Numbered from the stretch's first letter, positions 8,720-18,467 are shown. The stretch: DNA of 61,640 nt from an uncultured Granulosicoccus sp. (GCA_937924505.1 CALDSR010000007.1:1-61640), one strand, 5' to 3'. Numbers and translations: made by a program. The notes: generated from the sequence alone by a model not told the origin.

Positions 8720-10552
8720 ATGTCGAAATCGATGCGTACGACATGCCAGTTGGGACCAAAAAGTATTGCCATGGTGTTGTTTGCCGCGGGGTTGCTCAGT
8801 GCCTGTGGCGGAAGCGGTGGCGGTGGCGAAGCGCCGGGCGATGTGGAGTTTGTTCCACCGAGCTTGCCAGCGAGTCGTGGATTGCTGCCATCACTACCGG
8901 TTGCCGATGCTTCCTTTACCAGCGAACACTTTTCGGGTAGTGCCGAATGTAGCCTTTGTCACAACGACGAGACGATAACCGTCCCCACAGAAGATAAAGA
9001 TGTCTTGCGGAATGTGTCATTTGGTGAGGCTTGGGAGACCAGCATGATGGCCAATTCCACCCGTGACCCTTATTGGCACGCAGTGGTTGCCGCTGAGCTT
9101 CATGAGTTTCCGATGCTCGAAGAAGAGATCAACGATACCTGTACCGTTTGCCATGCACCAATGGCCAATGATTTTGCGAAGAAAACCGGTCAGGCCCTGC
9201 ATGTTTTTGATCAGGGCTCTGAAGCCGATGGCGACTTGGTCAAAGGTATTTTAGGAATGGATGCGAGTGATGAACTCTTTAACCACGCGATGGATGGTGT
9301 CAGTTGCTCCTTATGTCACCAGATCGAGGCAGGTAACCTTGGCACTGAAGAGAGCTTTTCTGGTGGCTACATCATCGCGGGTTCACCCACAGGTGTTCTT
9401 CAGGATCGTCCGGCGTATGGGCCCTATACCAACCCTAACCCGCTCGGCTATATGGTTCAGCAAGCTGACTTCACACCAATTTTCAGTACGCACATCAGCA
9501 CTTCTGAAACCTGCGCTACCTGTCATAACTTGAATGTTGAGCCGGTTGATGAACAAGGCGTTCCGATCGAAGGTGTCGCCCATTTCTCCGAGCAGGCTAA
9601 TCACCTTGAATGGTTGAACAGTGAATACGCCGTGGGTGGTCCTCGCGAGGCGAATTGTCAAAGCTGTCATATGCCAACACTTGATGAAGACGTATTCATT
9701 TCCGAACGTGGTGCCGTAAAACGCCCCGATTTTTCCGAACATACCTTCCTTGGCGCAAATACCGTCATGCAAGATATGCTGATGAACTTTCGTGATGAGT
9801 TAGGCGTGCCGCCAAACGTTACCGATGAAGAGTTCGAGGAATCCATTGCGCGCAATCAGGAATTTCTGAAAACATCAGCCGATCTCACTATTGCTGCGAT
9901 ACAGGCTGAAGGCAATCAGCTCAGTTTTGATGTTCAGGTGGAAAACAATACGGGGCATAAACTACCCACGGGTTATCACTCCCGACGTGTATACCTTCAT
10001 GTACAGGTGCTCGATGGGTCGGGTCGTCAGGTATTCGAAAGCGGCGCAATCCGCCCCGATGGCAGTATCGTAGGGGTTGCAGAGGACTCGGATCCGACAC
10101 AATGGGAGATGCACCATGACGTCATTACATCACCGACTCAGGTCCAGGTTTACCAGTCGGTTCCCGTCAACGAATCATTTGAACGTGCACATTCCTTGCT
10201 GAGAGGGAGTGGCTATGGCAAGGACAACCGGATTCCACCGCACGGCTTTGACAAAAATGTTGTCAACAACGATCCGAATCTGCCTCCGAGCTTCGGTGTA
10301 TTTGGCGCGGCGGCGGCTGATGACGACTTCAACTCCGGATTTGATACCGTCACATACCGCGTCGACACGACGACTGCTGGCCCTTACACCGTACTCGCGG
10401 AATTACGCTACCAGCCAATCGGTTTTGGCCACCTGCTCGATTTATTCACAGTTTCGGATGAAGTTGACCAAGTCGACATGTTTCGCACGATGTACGACAG
10501 TACCGAGCGGCGTGACGAAGTGATTGACTCGGTTACTGCAACTATCGAATAA
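8720..10552 (+). CDS. Five-haem c-type cytochrome lipoprotein
   Basis: The 610-residue product begins at the ATG at 8720, chosen because GGAG lies five bases upstream and because it gives a proper lipoprotein signal with lipobox LLSAC followed by Gly/Ser linker. The frame extends upstream to a TTG at 8636, without support. Five CXXCH haem sites start at about residues 77, 141, 196, 265 and 313, all in the N-terminal half. The C-terminal half has no haem site and carries a beta-rich domain with NNTGHKLPTGYHSRRVYLHV, a motif that recurs in multihaem cytochromes of the c-554/hydroxylamine oxidoreductase-like superfamily. It is probably anchored in an outer or inner membrane leaflet and moves electrons in the periplasm. 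No partner oxidoreductase is nearby, so donor and acceptor are unknown. The 296 bases upstream hold no other gene. Confidence 0.88.
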   Translation: MSKSMRTTCQLGPKSIAMVLFAAGLLSACGGSGGGGEAPGDVEFVPPSLPASRGLLPSLPVADASFTSEHFSGSAECSLCHNDETITVPTEDKDVLRNVSFGEAWETSMMANSTRDPYWHAVVAAELHEFPMLEEEINDTCTVCHAPMANDFAKKTGQALHVFDQGSEADGDLVKGILGMDASDELFNHAMDGVSCSLCHQIEAGNLGTEESFSGGYIIAGSPTGVLQDRPAYGPYTNPNPLGYMVQQADFTPIFSTHISTSETCATCHNLNVEPVDEQGVPIEGVAHFSEQANHLEWLNSEYAVGGPREANCQSCHMPTLDEDVFISERGAVKRPDFSEHTFLGANTVMQDMLMNFRDELGVPPNVTDEEFEESIARNQEFLKTSADLTIAAIQAEGNQLSFDVQVENNTGHKLPTGYHSRRVYLHVQVLDGSGRQVFESGAIRPDGSIVGVAEDSDPTQWEMHHDVITSPTQVQVYQSVPVNESFERAHSLLRGSGYGKDNRIPPHGFDKNVVNNDPNLPPSFGVFGAAAADDDFNSGFDTVTYRVDTTTAGPYTVLAELRYQPIGFGHLLDLFTVSDEVDQVDMFRTMYDSTERRDEVIDSVTATIE

Positions 10553-10630
10553 CTATCCGCTATACTCCGACTGGAGAACATTCGGCAAGTGTCTGATAAT
10601 CAAGGCACTGCCAACTTCCGGAGCCCTCAA

Positions 10631-11233
10631 ATGCGGTCAACGATTACCCCGTCACGGCAATCAGTGCTGTCTCGGTATGTCGCTATTTTCTGTCTTGTCC
10701 TGGCAGGCTTGTCAGCTTCCACGCTACAAGCCCAGCAAACCGGCGTCGGCCTTGAATATCGAATCGGGCCAGAGGACGTATTACACATCTCGGTCTGGAA
10801 GGAAGAGGATCTGGATCGCGAGGTGCTGGTTCGCCCGGACGGTGGTATTTCGTTTCCACTGGCAGGTGACCTGCAAGTCTCGGGACGCACCCCCATTGAA
10901 GTGCAGGATGAAATTCGCTCGCGTCTGCAACGCTATGTGCCGGATGCCGAGGTAACGGTTTCGATCGAGAAGGTCTCGGGATACACAATCTTCGTTCTCG
11001 GCGAAGTCGAAGAGCCTGGTCAGTTTACGCTGGGTCGTTATGTTGATGTAGTTCAGGCCCTGACGCTGTCTGGTGGATTTACGCCCTATGCGAACACCCG
11101 CAGCATACAAATCCTGCGACGTCAGGATGGGCGCGAAGTGACTTACAAATTCGATTTTCGATCCGTGTCGCGAGGGCGCAATCTGGATCAGAACATCATC
11201 TTGCAAAGTGGTGACGTCGTACTGGTTCCGTAA
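10631..11233 (+). CDS. Polysaccharide export protein, Wza/EpsE type
   Basis: Periplasmic/outer-membrane export protein of 200 residues with a Poly_export domain followed by one SLBB domain. The mature protein begins with the diagnostic YRIGPEDVLHISVWKEEDL; the second part holds IFVLGEVEEPGQFTLGRYV and ends on SGDVVLVP. I place the start at ATG 10631: GGAG lies seven bases upstream, and a clean signal peptide ending at LQA-QQ follows. A GTG at 10589 would add 14 residues before it. It is shorter than E. coli Wza and close to EpsE-type proteins of PEP-CTERM/exosortase loci. The next gene, four bases on, is a beta-barrel. No glycosyltransferase or chain-length regulator is in the window, so this pair is detached from a synthesis locus. 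Confidence 0.88.
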   Translation: MRSTITPSRQSVLSRYVAIFCLVLAGLSASTLQAQQTGVGLEYRIGPEDVLHISVWKEEDLDREVLVRPDGGISFPLAGDLQVSGRTPIEVQDEIRSRLQRYVPDAEVTVSIEKVSGYTIFVLGEVEEPGQFTLGRYVDVVQALTLSGGFTPYANTRSIQILRRQDGREVTYKFDFRSVSRGRNLDQNIILQSGDVVLVP

Positions 11234-11236
11234 GCC

Positions 11237-12727
11237 ATGCATGCCTCGACGCGAGCGGCGTGTGCCGCACTATTGGTATCCGCTACATTCGCTGGTCCCT
11301 TGCAAGCTGATGTCTGGGTGTTCGAGCCGTCTGTAACGCTTGGGCAACGGTTTGATGATAATTTTTTCCTCGACACGATTGGCGGCAGTAATCTGAGCGC
11401 GACGCGCGGCATAGGTCAACTCATTCTCAGTCGTGAATCTGCAGCGGCCTCGTTCCGCGGTCTGGCCCGTGTTGATGGGTTATTGATTGCCGGGGATGCA
11501 AATCGCAATGATGGCCTCGATTCCAATCAGCTTCTCGGCTTTGACGCGAAACTTGTAAGTGCCAGATCTCGCTACGGCTTTAGTTTCGGGTTCAAGCAGG
11601 ATACGCCAAGTCGCGACATCGTTTCGGATCTCACGGACGAAACGGCGTTTCCTTTGGACACAGCCCTGACGGTATCTCAATCGAATAACGTCAATCGTCG
11701 AGAGTTCACGCTGCAGCCATACTTTGAATATGATATCTCCCGACGTCTTCGATTCAACTCTCGTTTAACCGCGACCAACGTCGAACACGATCTGCCCGAT
11801 CCGCAGGATGCAATCTTTCGGCAATTTATCGACAGCTTGCCGCGCGATGAGAACGGTGACCCGATTGGTCCGGTGCTATCTTTCGACGAAGTGACGCTTG
11901 CTGATGTGGGTGATCGATTTACCCCCTCGGGAGAGCTCGATGACTTTATTGAGGGCCGAGTTGATTTCGAACTCAAATACAAATTGTCGCGAATCACGAC
12001 GGTGTCTGCGGCGGTCGCGTTCAGTCGATTTGAAGCCGACGTCGAGCCCGATCCTTTCGCCATCATTCCTTTTGAAGATCTGATCGAAGACCCGAGTGAG
12101 CGCGAGATTCGTCGCCGGCCACGACGTGATTCGATATCCGAAACGCAATCAATCACCATTGGCTATGAACGCTTCCTGACGCCGCTGTTGCAATTGACAA
12201 CTGCAGCGGGCATTTTCAACAATTCGTCAGACCTTTCCGACACCCTGCGTCCCGAAGATCGTCCCGGAGAAGAAATACCGCAGGAGCTGCTGGATGGTCT
12301 GGTTACGGACAGCACCGGTTTTCTTGGCAGTCTGGGTATACGCTACGATGCTGGGCGAACACGCTACGAGTCGGTTCTCAGAATTGACGTTGAACCAAGT
12401 AGTTCGGGCACACAGGTTGAGACGCTCGAACTGACGGGGCAGGTAAATCGAATCATCAACCCACGATTGAATGTATCGTTACGTGGTCGAGCCTTTGAAC
12501 CAGATCGACTCGGCGCTATAGAGACTGATCAATTTTCCCGGCGTTTTATCAGCTTTGAACCGCGCGTCGACTGGCAGTATTCACGTAATTGGGCGGTGGC
12601 AGCCTCCTATCGCTACCGCCGTCAGAAATCGCGTTTGGATGTGGAGTCGGCGGACAGCAATGCCATCCTGTTTTCTATTACCTATACACCGCCATCTGAA
12701 GTGCGTGACCTGGCGAATAGCAAGTAA
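11237..12727 (+). CDS. Outer-membrane beta-barrel of exopolysaccharide type
   Basis: A 496-residue protein with signal peptide (cleavage near LQA-DV), then FEPSVTLGQRFDDNFFLD, the usual first strand of the barrel proteins found in PEP-CTERM/EpsL-type exopolysaccharide clusters. The rest is made of alternating amphipathic strands such as YEFFLTPLLQLTTAAGIF-like and SYRYRRQKSRLDVES-like segments, with the last strands reading AILFSITYTPP. Long acidic loops (for example the DPQDAIFRQFIDSLPRDENG region) are as expected for surface loops. It sits four bases after the Wza-type gene and is probably co-translated. It may form the outer-membrane pore or scaffold for a secreted glycan; this is inferred from family and neighbour. 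Confidence 0.8.
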   Translation: MHASTRAACAALLVSATFAGPLQADVWVFEPSVTLGQRFDDNFFLDTIGGSNLSATRGIGQLILSRESAAASFRGLARVDGLLIAGDANRNDGLDSNQLLGFDAKLVSARSRYGFSFGFKQDTPSRDIVSDLTDETAFPLDTALTVSQSNNVNRREFTLQPYFEYDISRRLRFNSRLTATNVEHDLPDPQDAIFRQFIDSLPRDENGDPIGPVLSFDEVTLADVGDRFTPSGELDDFIEGRVDFELKYKLSRITTVSAAVAFSRFEADVEPDPFAIIPFEDLIEDPSEREIRRRPRRDSISETQSITIGYERFLTPLLQLTTAAGIFNNSSDLSDTLRPEDRPGEEIPQELLDGLVTDSTGFLGSLGIRYDAGRTRYESVLRIDVEPSSSGTQVETLELTGQVNRIINPRLNVSLRGRAFEPDRLGAIETDQFSRRFISFEPRVDWQYSRNWAVAASYRYRRQKSRLDVESADSNAILFSITYTPPSEVRDLANSK

Positions 12728-12741
12728 TTACAGCAACGCTC

Positions 12742-13590
12742 TCAATTACCAGCATCCTCGGTGTCCGCTACGGTATGCTCCGTGTCAAGTGATATATCTG
12801 ACTTGGGCTTGGGCCTTTTGATGTAATCCAGAATACGGTTGTTGTTGGAGTCGTACAGCACCACACCACTGGCAAAGGCCGCATCGAAACGGTGGACTTC
12901 AATGGTGTTGTCTACATCCCCATCGAAATCCAGTTTGGCCATCGCGGTTTCTACGATGTCCAGTAAGCCATCCTTGCGCAGCTCTTCATCGGATAAGGCA
13001 TTCTCTCTGAGCTCATCCTGATTTTCCGTAATCGCGACAAATCGGTCACTGCGTTCGTGCAACTCTGGGTAACCATTGAATAGATCCTCCAGGTATTTTC
13101 CGAACCCACCTTCGAGAGCAGGCGACAGCACCATGGGAGGATTCAGCATGCCGACTTTCGGCAGTTCCTGCGGTTGCTTTTCGAGCTTCAGGAGTTTCTC
13201 ATCTGCCTCTAGCTTGGCGTTGTTTGACAGGGTTGTGAACTTGCCATCGGCATAGACAATGCCGACGGTTCGCACGTGATGGGTCGTGTAAAAACCATAG
13301 GCGAGCGCGGCTATCTGAAATGCGGCAATCATCGACATGTCGAACGCAAGGCCTTTCTTGCCGGGCTTGTAAAGTGCAAGTGTCAGAAGGGGCCCTAGTA
13401 CAAGGTCAACCATTGCAACCAGCTTCAGACCTTGCCAGCCGCCGTCGAGAAAAAACAGCTCACCGGGAAACCAGTAGAGAGCCATCACATATATCAGTGA
13501 CGAAAAAATCAACAGACTCAGGGTGAGGTGCAGCGCAAAGGCCTGACTCTTCGTCAGAGCAGACCAGCGCCATTCTAGAAATTCGCGCAT
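12742..13590 (-). CDS. TfpX/TfpZ family type IV pilin accessory protein
   Basis: Inner-membrane protein of 282 residues. Three to four helices in the first half include WFPGELFFLDGGWQGLKLVA and VDLVLGPLLTLALYKPGKKG, both diagnostic of TfpX/TfpZ proteins that assist type IV pilin modification or assembly. The second half is a soluble periplasmic domain with an acidic tail (DTEHTVADTEDAGN). No pilin, pilus motor or pilin glycosyltransferase lies within the window, so this copy is an orphan. It converges with the beta-barrel gene with 14 bases between them. Confidence 0.82.
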   Translation of the reverse strand: MREFLEWRWSALTKSQAFALHLTLSLLIFSSLIYVMALYWFPGELFFLDGGWQGLKLVAMVDLVLGPLLTLALYKPGKKGLAFDMSMIAAFQIAALAYGFYTTHHVRTVGIVYADGKFTTLSNNAKLEADEKLLKLEKQPQELPKVGMLNPPMVLSPALEGGFGKYLEDLFNGYPELHERSDRFVAITENQDELRENALSDEELRKDGLLDIVETAMAKLDFDGDVDNTIEVHRFDAAFASGVVLYDSNNNRILDYIKRPKPKSDISLDTEHTVADTEDAGN

Positions 13591-13634
13591 GTATAAGCCT
13601 CCGGCAAAAAAGGATGCTTAATATCAAGCAAAGC

Positions 13635-13658
13635 GCAGGCCAAGGTAGATTGGCCTGC
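13635..13658 (-). terminator. Hairpin downstream of argDF
   Basis: A perfect nine-base stem (GCAGGCCAA / TTGGCCTGC) with a six-base loop lies between argF and the pilin accessory gene. Read on the minus strand it is followed by a moderately T-rich stretch (GCTTTGCTTGAT). It is a plausible intrinsic terminator for the arginine operon, though the T-run is imperfect. Confidence 0.5.
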
Positions 13659-13726
13659 ATTGTCAAGCCTGAGCCAATTTGTCAGGAATACTGATTTGGC
13701 ACTGGGATCGAGGCGTTGCCTGGAAT

Positions 13727-14638
13727 TCAGGCCTGTTTGGCTTTGTTCAGGAGGAATTCCATCAGCGCTTTTTGCGCGTGCAGACGGTTGCCAGCCTCCT
13801 CCCAGACGACGCTCTGCGGCCCATCGATGACGTCGGCGGAAACCTCTTCACCGCGATGTGCCGGCAGGCAATGCATAAACAGTGCATCCTTGTTGGCGGC
13901 GCGCATCAGCTGGTTATTCACTGCGTACCCCGCAAATGCTTTTTCTCGGTCTTTTTGTTCTTCTTCCTGTCCCATGCTTGCCCACACATCCGTGACGATC
14001 AGGTCTGCCTTGGCGCAGGCATCTTCCGCATTGTCGTACAGGGTGATATGTGATTCGCCTGCCTGCATGATGTCCGCATCTGGCAGATAGGCCGAAGGCG
14101 CAGCGATATTGAGTTTGAAATCCAGCAGCCTCGCCGTATTGATGTAGGAGTTGCACATATTGTTGCCATCGCCAATCCAGGCGACAGTCCTGCCTGAAAT
14201 ATCGCCGCGATGATCAAACCAGGTTTGCATGTCAGCCAGCAGTTGGCACGGATGCAGGAGATCGGTCAGTGCATTGATCACCGGCACCGAACTGTATTGA
14301 CTGAAAAGCTCGAGTTCACTGTGTGCAGGGGTCCGCACCATGACGATGTCAACCATCTGTGACAGTACCCGGGCGGTGTCTTCCATCGGTTCACCACGAC
14401 CCAATTGAGTGTCATTGGGTGACAAATAGATGGCATGGCCGCCAAGTTGCGCCATGCCCGCTTCAAACGACACGCGCGTGCGGGTGGATGATTTCGCGAA
14501 GATCATGCCGAGTACATGGCGGGGAAACAGTGCATCGTGTTGTCCCGCTTTCCAGGCCTTGCGGAATTCTCCGCCGCGTTTGATGACGGCGCGGAATTCG
14601 GCAGCCGACAGATCGAGTTCTGATAAAAAGTGACGCAT
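13727..14638 (-). CDS. argF: Ornithine carbamoyltransferase (anabolic)
   Basis: Cytoplasmic enzyme that joins carbamoyl phosphate and ornithine to citrulline in arginine synthesis. The product has 303 residues, usual for ArgF. The carbamoyl-phosphate loop reads [10 protein letters not shown], the second binding motif is [11 protein letters not shown] and [11 protein letters not shown], and the ornithine-side motif is [12 protein letters not shown] chose ATG 14638; a TTG two codons upstream (14644) is also in frame. The start lies two bases after the argD stop, so argD and argF form one transcript on the minus strand. Confidence 0.97.
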   Translation of the reverse strand: MRHFLSELDLSAAEFRAVIKRGGEFRKAWKAGQHDALFPRHVLGMIFAKSSTRTRVSFEAGMAQLGGHAIYLSPNDTQLGRGEPMEDTARVLSQMVDIVMVRTPAHSELELFSQYSSVPVINALTDLLHPCQLLADMQTWFDHRGDISGRTVAWIGDGNNMCNSYINTARLLDFKLNIAAPSAYLPDADIMQAGESHITLYDNAEDACAKADLIVTDVWASMGQEEEQKDREKAFAGYAVNNQLMRAANKDALFMHCLPAHRGEEVSADVIDGPQSVVWEEAGNRLHAQKALMEFLLNKAKQA

Positions 14639-14640
14639 GT

Positions 14641-15849
14641 TCAAGCACTCGCGCCGGATGTTGTTGTGGCCAATTCTTTTTCCGCGTAAAAATCGGTGAT
14701 CAGATCAGTAACGCGTCGCACCACTTCATCGGCCTCCTCATCGGTCAGGATATAAGGGGGTAGCAAACGCACGACATTACCGGCAGTGACGTTGATCAGG
14801 AGTCCGGCATCAAGTGCCTTCCCAACGAGTTCGGTGCAGCTCGCATCCAGCTCGATTCCGATCATCATGCCGCGACCGCGAATGTCTCTCACACCGGGCT
14901 GATTATGCAAAGCGTCCCTGAAACCATTAAGCATGCGTTCACCGAGAACGCCGGCCCGCGTTACCAGATCGCGACGCTTGATTTCATTAACGACTGTCAG
15001 CGCAACCTTGCAGCAGATCGGGTTCCCGCCAAAGGTTGTGCCATGTGATCCGGGCTGAATCAGTTCGGCGGCGGCACCGGTGGCAAGGCAGGCGCCAATG
15101 GGAATGCCATTGCCCAAGGCTTTGGCGAGCGACATGACATCGGGTTTGATGCCAGCATGCTGATGGGCAAACCATTTTCCGGTGCGTCCCATCCCAGATT
15201 GGATTTCATCAACCATTAGTAGCCAGTTTTGCTGGTTGCAGATGTCGCGTAGATGGGTCAGATAATCATCGGCAGGGACATTGATACCGCCTTCTCCCTG
15301 AATGGGTTCGACCAGGATTGCGACGATATCATCGCGTTCCTTGGCGACTCGCCTGATTGCGGCGACATCATCAAACGGCACAATGACATAGCCTGGTGTC
15401 AGTGGGCCAAAGCCTGCCTGAATTTTTTCATTGCCAGTCGCTGCGATCGTTGCCAGCGTACGGCCGTGAAACGCTGTGTCGGTCACGATGATCGTCGGGG
15501 TCTTGATGCCTTGCTGGTGGCCATGCAGGCGGGCGATTTTCAGACAGGCTTCATTGGCCTCGGCGCCCGAGTTGCAGAAAAAGGCCTTGTCCATTCCGGC
15601 AAGAGTGCACAGCGCCTCTCCAAGTGCCTCCTGCTGAGGAATGTGGTAAAGATTGCTCACATGCAGTAACTCTTTGGACTGGGCAGCAATGGCCTCGGCT
15701 ATCGCGGGATCGGCGTGACCCAGGGCGCATACGGCAATTCCAGTCAGGGCGTCGATGTATTCGCGGCCAGCGTCGTCCCATAGCCGCACCCCACTGCCAT
15801 GTTGCATGGTAACGGGTAGTCTGCCGTAGGCGGCCATCAAAGAAGCCAT
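14641..15849 (-). CDS. argD: Acetylornithine / succinyldiaminopimelate aminotransferase
   Basis: PLP-dependent class III aminotransferase of 402 residues acting in arginine synthesis and usually also in lysine synthesis. Visible motifs are the N-terminal [20 protein letters not shown], the substrate-binding [15 protein letters not shown], the PLP-phosphate segment [14 protein letters not shown], the [15 protein letters not shown] block with the PLP-contacting Asp, and the Schiff-base lysine in [14 protein letters not shown]. It is the first gene of the argDF pair; the product of ArgD in the ornithine route feeds ArgF. The 198 bases between it and divergent sodB presumably hold both promoters; I could not assign boxes. 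Confidence 0.97.
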   Translation of the reverse strand: MASLMAAYGRLPVTMQHGSGVRLWDDAGREYIDALTGIAVCALGHADPAIAEAIAAQSKELLHVSNLYHIPQQEALGEALCTLAGMDKAFFCNSGAEANEACLKIARLHGHQQGIKTPTIIVTDTAFHGRTLATIAATGNEKIQAGFGPLTPGYVIVPFDDVAAIRRVAKERDDIVAILVEPIQGEGGINVPADDYLTHLRDICNQQNWLLMVDEIQSGMGRTGKWFAHQHAGIKPDVMSLAKALGNGIPIGACLATGAAAELIQPGSHGTTFGGNPICCKVALTVVNEIKRRDLVTRAGVLGERMLNGFRDALHNQPGVRDIRGRGMMIGIELDASCTELVGKALDAGLLINVTAGNVVRLLPPYILTDEEADEVVRRVTDLITDFYAEKELATTTSGASA

Positions 15850-16047
15850 GGAAGGTGCCTTGTATCAGGGAAAGCCGTCGATACTATTACAAGGATGCGG
15901 TGGCGCCAAGTATCGATTCTGTCGGGAAATACGTACAAGTTGCACTGACGGGGTATCCTTAGGCCTTGCCAAGCGTTCATCGTCGGTGCGACCATTACTT
16001 ATCGGCGTAGCTGTCTGCCTGATTCAAATTCACAATAAGGAGCTCTC

Positions 16048-16659
16048 ATGGCTTTTGAATTTCCCGATTTACCTTACGACTTTACGGCGCTTGAGCCACA
16101 CGTGGATGCCCAGACCATGGAAATCCACTACGATCGACATCACCGTACCTATTTCAATAATTTCACGGGTGCGGTCGCGGATTCGCCGCTGGCGGACAAG
16201 TCGCTTGAGGAAGTGATGGCAACCGTTGATGCCAGCACCTCGCCGGCGATTCGCAACAACGGTGGTGGTTATTACAATCACATTTTATACTGGAATTCCA
16301 TGTGCGATGGAGGCAGTGCGCCCAGTGCAGCGCTGAGTGCCGCAATCGACGGCGCGTTTGGTTCCATGGATGAACTGAAAGCCGGATTGAAGCAAGCTGG
16401 TATTACCCGTTTCGGGTCTGGTTTTGCCTGGTTGGTGATCAAAGATGGCAAGCTTGCCGTCACATCAACACCGAATCAGGACAACCCGCTGATGCCGGTT
16501 GCCGATATGCAAGGCACGCCCATTCTGGCGCTGGACGTCTGGGAACACGCTTATTACCTGAAGTATCAGAACAAGCGTCCTGACTACATCGATGGATGGC
16601 TCGAAGTCGTTGACTGGGCGAAGACGTCAGAGCGTTTTGCAGCTGCAGGTGGTGCTTAG
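16048..16659 (+). CDS. sodB: Iron superoxide dismutase
   Basis: Converts superoxide to hydrogen peroxide and oxygen in the cytoplasm. The 203-residue product has the SOD N-terminal helix hairpin (EIHYDRHHRTYFNNF, first metal His), the second metal His in YYNHILYWNSM, and the last two ligands in DVWEHAYYLKYQ. The segment FGSGFAWLV and a Gln/Gly-rich pattern before it fit the Fe rather than Mn type. AAGGAG precedes the ATG by seven bases. The stop overlaps the GTG of grxD by one base, so thiol and superoxide defence genes share a transcript, a common gammaproteobacterial pairing. Confidence 0.97.
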   Translation: MAFEFPDLPYDFTALEPHVDAQTMEIHYDRHHRTYFNNFTGAVADSPLADKSLEEVMATVDASTSPAIRNNGGGYYNHILYWNSMCDGGSAPSAALSAAIDGAFGSMDELKAGLKQAGITRFGSGFAWLVIKDGKLAVTSTPNQDNPLMPVADMQGTPILALDVWEHAYYLKYQNKRPDYIDGWLEVVDWAKTSERFAAAGGA

Positions 16660-16988
16660 TGAGCGCTCAGAGTGATGATGTGCGTGAGCGCATCACGCAG
16701 CAGATCCAGGAAAACCCCGTCATTCTTTACATGAAGGGTACGCCGCAGTTACCGATGTGTGGATTTTCAATGCGAACGGTTGAAGCCTTGAAGAAGTGCA
16801 ACAAGGAATTTGCCTTCGTTAATGTTATCGCCGATCAGGCAGTACGGGAAACCTTGCCCTCGGTCTCTGACTGGCCAACGTTCCCGCAGTTGTATATTGA
16901 GGGTGAACTGGTCGGCGGATGTGACATCGCCATCGAGCTTGCCGAAAGTGGTGAGTTGCAAAAGATGATCGACAAGGCCGCCCGGTAG
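16659..16988 (+). CDS. grxD: Monothiol glutaredoxin (Grx4 type)
   Basis: A 109-residue monothiol glutaredoxin that carries or transfers [2Fe-2S] clusters with glutathione. The active site is CGFS within QLPMCGFSMRTVEAL; downstream are the cis-Pro loop WPTFPQLYI and the glutathione-binding GGCDIA. The GTG start overlaps the sodB stop by one base (TAGTG). Length and motifs match E. coli GrxD. Confidence 0.96.
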   Translation: MSAQSDDVRERITQQIQENPVILYMKGTPQLPMCGFSMRTVEALKKCNKEFAFVNVIADQAVRETLPSVSDWPTFPQLYIEGELVGGCDIAIELAESGELQKMIDKAAR

Positions 16989-17051
16989 TAGAGCACTCTG
17001 TCCGTGAATCCTGAGCGCCTGCACTCAGCGTTCGATTCGGTTCGGCACTAC

Positions 17052-17082
17052 CTCTGCCACGACAGCAAATGTCGTGGCAGAG
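17052..17082. terminator. Perfect 12-bp inverted repeat between grxD and rnt
   Basis: CTCTGCCACGAC and its exact complement enclose a seven-base loop in the gap between two convergent genes; the repeat ends one base before the rnt stop codon. It can end transcription from both sides. No clear T-run follows on either strand, so it may act as a bidirectional or Rho-assisted stop, or as a 3'-end protecting hairpin. Confidence 0.6.
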
Positions 17083-17083
17083 C

Positions 17084-17716
17084 TTAACTATTCTGATCCC
17101 GGTGTAGTTGCTCCCAGCGATTGATTACACTGCAAAACAGATCTGCGGTCTTGCGCGTGTCATAGATTGCTGAGTGTGCTTCATTCGTGTCCCATTCCAT
17201 ACCTGCGGCGTCTGCCGCTCTCGCCAAAACGGTTTGCCCGTAGGCCAGTCCACACAGAGAGACAGTGTCAAAGCAGCTGAATGGGTGGAAGGGGTTCTTC
17301 TTGATCCGGGTTCGCTCGACCGCTGCGTTCAGGAATTTCAAATCAAAGAAAGCATTGTGTCCAACCAGGATGGCACGCGTGCAATTTGCGTCGGAAACCG
17401 CCTTTCTTATCGGCGTTAATATATGTGCCAGCGCTTCGCGTTCGGCGCGCGCTGCCCGCAATGGGTGATCCGGATCAATGCCATTGATCTCGAGGGATTT
17501 CGGCTCGATGTTACTGCCTTCAAACGCCGTGACGTGAGTCGAGTAGCTGGCAACCGGATGCAAATCGCCTGCCTCGTCGTAGTCGATGATGACGGCGGCT
17601 ATTTCCAACAAGGCATCGGTTTGCTCATTGAAGCCTCCGGTTTCCACGTCAACGACGACGGGCAGGTAGCCGCGAAAACGTTCGTTAAGCTGATTGGCTT
17701 TGCCGGCCTGGTACAT
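17084..17716 (-). CDS. rnt: Ribonuclease T
   Basis: DEDDh-type 3'-5' exonuclease that trims tRNA and other stable RNA ends. The motifs are [10 protein letters not shown] (Exo I, DxE), [12 protein letters not shown] (Exo II) and a terminal [15 protein letters not shown] (Exo III, His and Asp). The product is 210 residues if started at the Met that precedes [18 protein letters not shown], which matches E. coli RNase T in length. The frame stays open upstream to an ATG at 17803, but that would run into the start of the divergent membrane gene. No strong ribosome site distinguishes the options. Confidence 0.93.
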   Translation of the reverse strand: MYQAGKANQLNERFRGYLPVVVDVETGGFNEQTDALLEIAAVIIDYDEAGDLHPVASYSTHVTAFEGSNIEPKSLEINGIDPDHPLRAARAEREALAHILTPIRKAVSDANCTRAILVGHNAFFDLKFLNAAVERTRIKKNPFHPFSCFDTVSLCGLAYGQTVLARAADAAGMEWDTNEAHSAIYDTRKTADLFCSVINRWEQLHRDQNS

Positions 17717-17808
17717 GGATGTTCTGCGCTCGGGTGTACAGGTGTTCGATTCGATGCGCTGAATCATACACTGCGGCGCCGGTGATACCATCAGTGCTGG
17801 CATTTTGC

Positions 17809-18417
17809 ATGGACGAGGGCGTGGTCGAGCTCTTCAGACAATTTTTCAATATCGCGTTCCTGATGGGCAAGCCGCAGGATGTGCCGGCGGGTATCCTGCC
17901 GCTACGCATCGGTTTTGTATGTGCCTTCGTCACCTATGTGCTGGCGTTAGTCAGTCTTACCGGTATGCAAACGGCGGTCTTGACTGCGGTGGTCGATCTA
18001 GTCTTGCTTGGTGTGCTGATACACACCGCACTCAAATGGTTCGGCCGAGCTGAACGTTTTGCGCAAGCGTATGCGGCGTTCTGCGGTGCATCCATGTTCG
18101 TCAATCTCGCGGCCATGCCTATCTACCTGAGCTTCTCTGCCGGATTTGATCCGGCGACAGTACCTGCCGAGTCACGCACCCTGTTTGATATCGCCAATTT
18201 CGTGCTGATGGTATGGACGATCGCATTGTTGGGGCATATCGTTCGCCATACCTTCGAGGTCGGGATGCCGGTCAGCATTCTGATCGCGTACTCATACGTC
18301 ATGTTGTTGACGTTTGTGCTCGGGGCTTTGTTCACCACTCTCGGACTAAATATCGCTCCGGCAGAACAATTGTCTGTTATTCAATCGCTTGAGTGCTTAT
18401 GGTGGTGTATCGCCTGA
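17809..18417 (+). CDS. Four-helix integral membrane protein of unknown function
   Basis: A 202-residue protein, starting at ATG 17809 ([11 protein letters not shown]). The frame is open for 30 more codons upstream, but those lie opposite the rnt start and look non-coding. Four to five hydrophobic segments are visible: around [47 protein letters not shown] and [19 protein letters not shown]. The N-terminal [17 protein letters not shown] resembles membrane proteins of the Yip1-like type, but I cannot name the family with confidence. It is divergent from rnt and 50 bases before the kinase gene. Confidence 0.75.
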   Translation: MDEGVVELFRQFFNIAFLMGKPQDVPAGILPLRIGFVCAFVTYVLALVSLTGMQTAVLTAVVDLVLLGVLIHTALKWFGRAERFAQAYAAFCGASMFVNLAAMPIYLSFSAGFDPATVPAESRTLFDIANFVLMVWTIALLGHIVRHTFEVGMPVSILIAYSYVMLLTFVLGALFTTLGLNIAPAEQLSVIQSLECLWWCIA

Positions 18418-18467
18418 GAATGCTATTATGTAGAACTTATCCCTTTATTCAGGCCCAGTAACTCAAC

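Noticed and set aside
17719..17808. Upstream extension of the four-helix membrane protein
   Set aside because: The added residues are Cys/Arg-rich, not membrane-like, and overlap the rnt start; ATG 17809 gives a sensible N-terminus.
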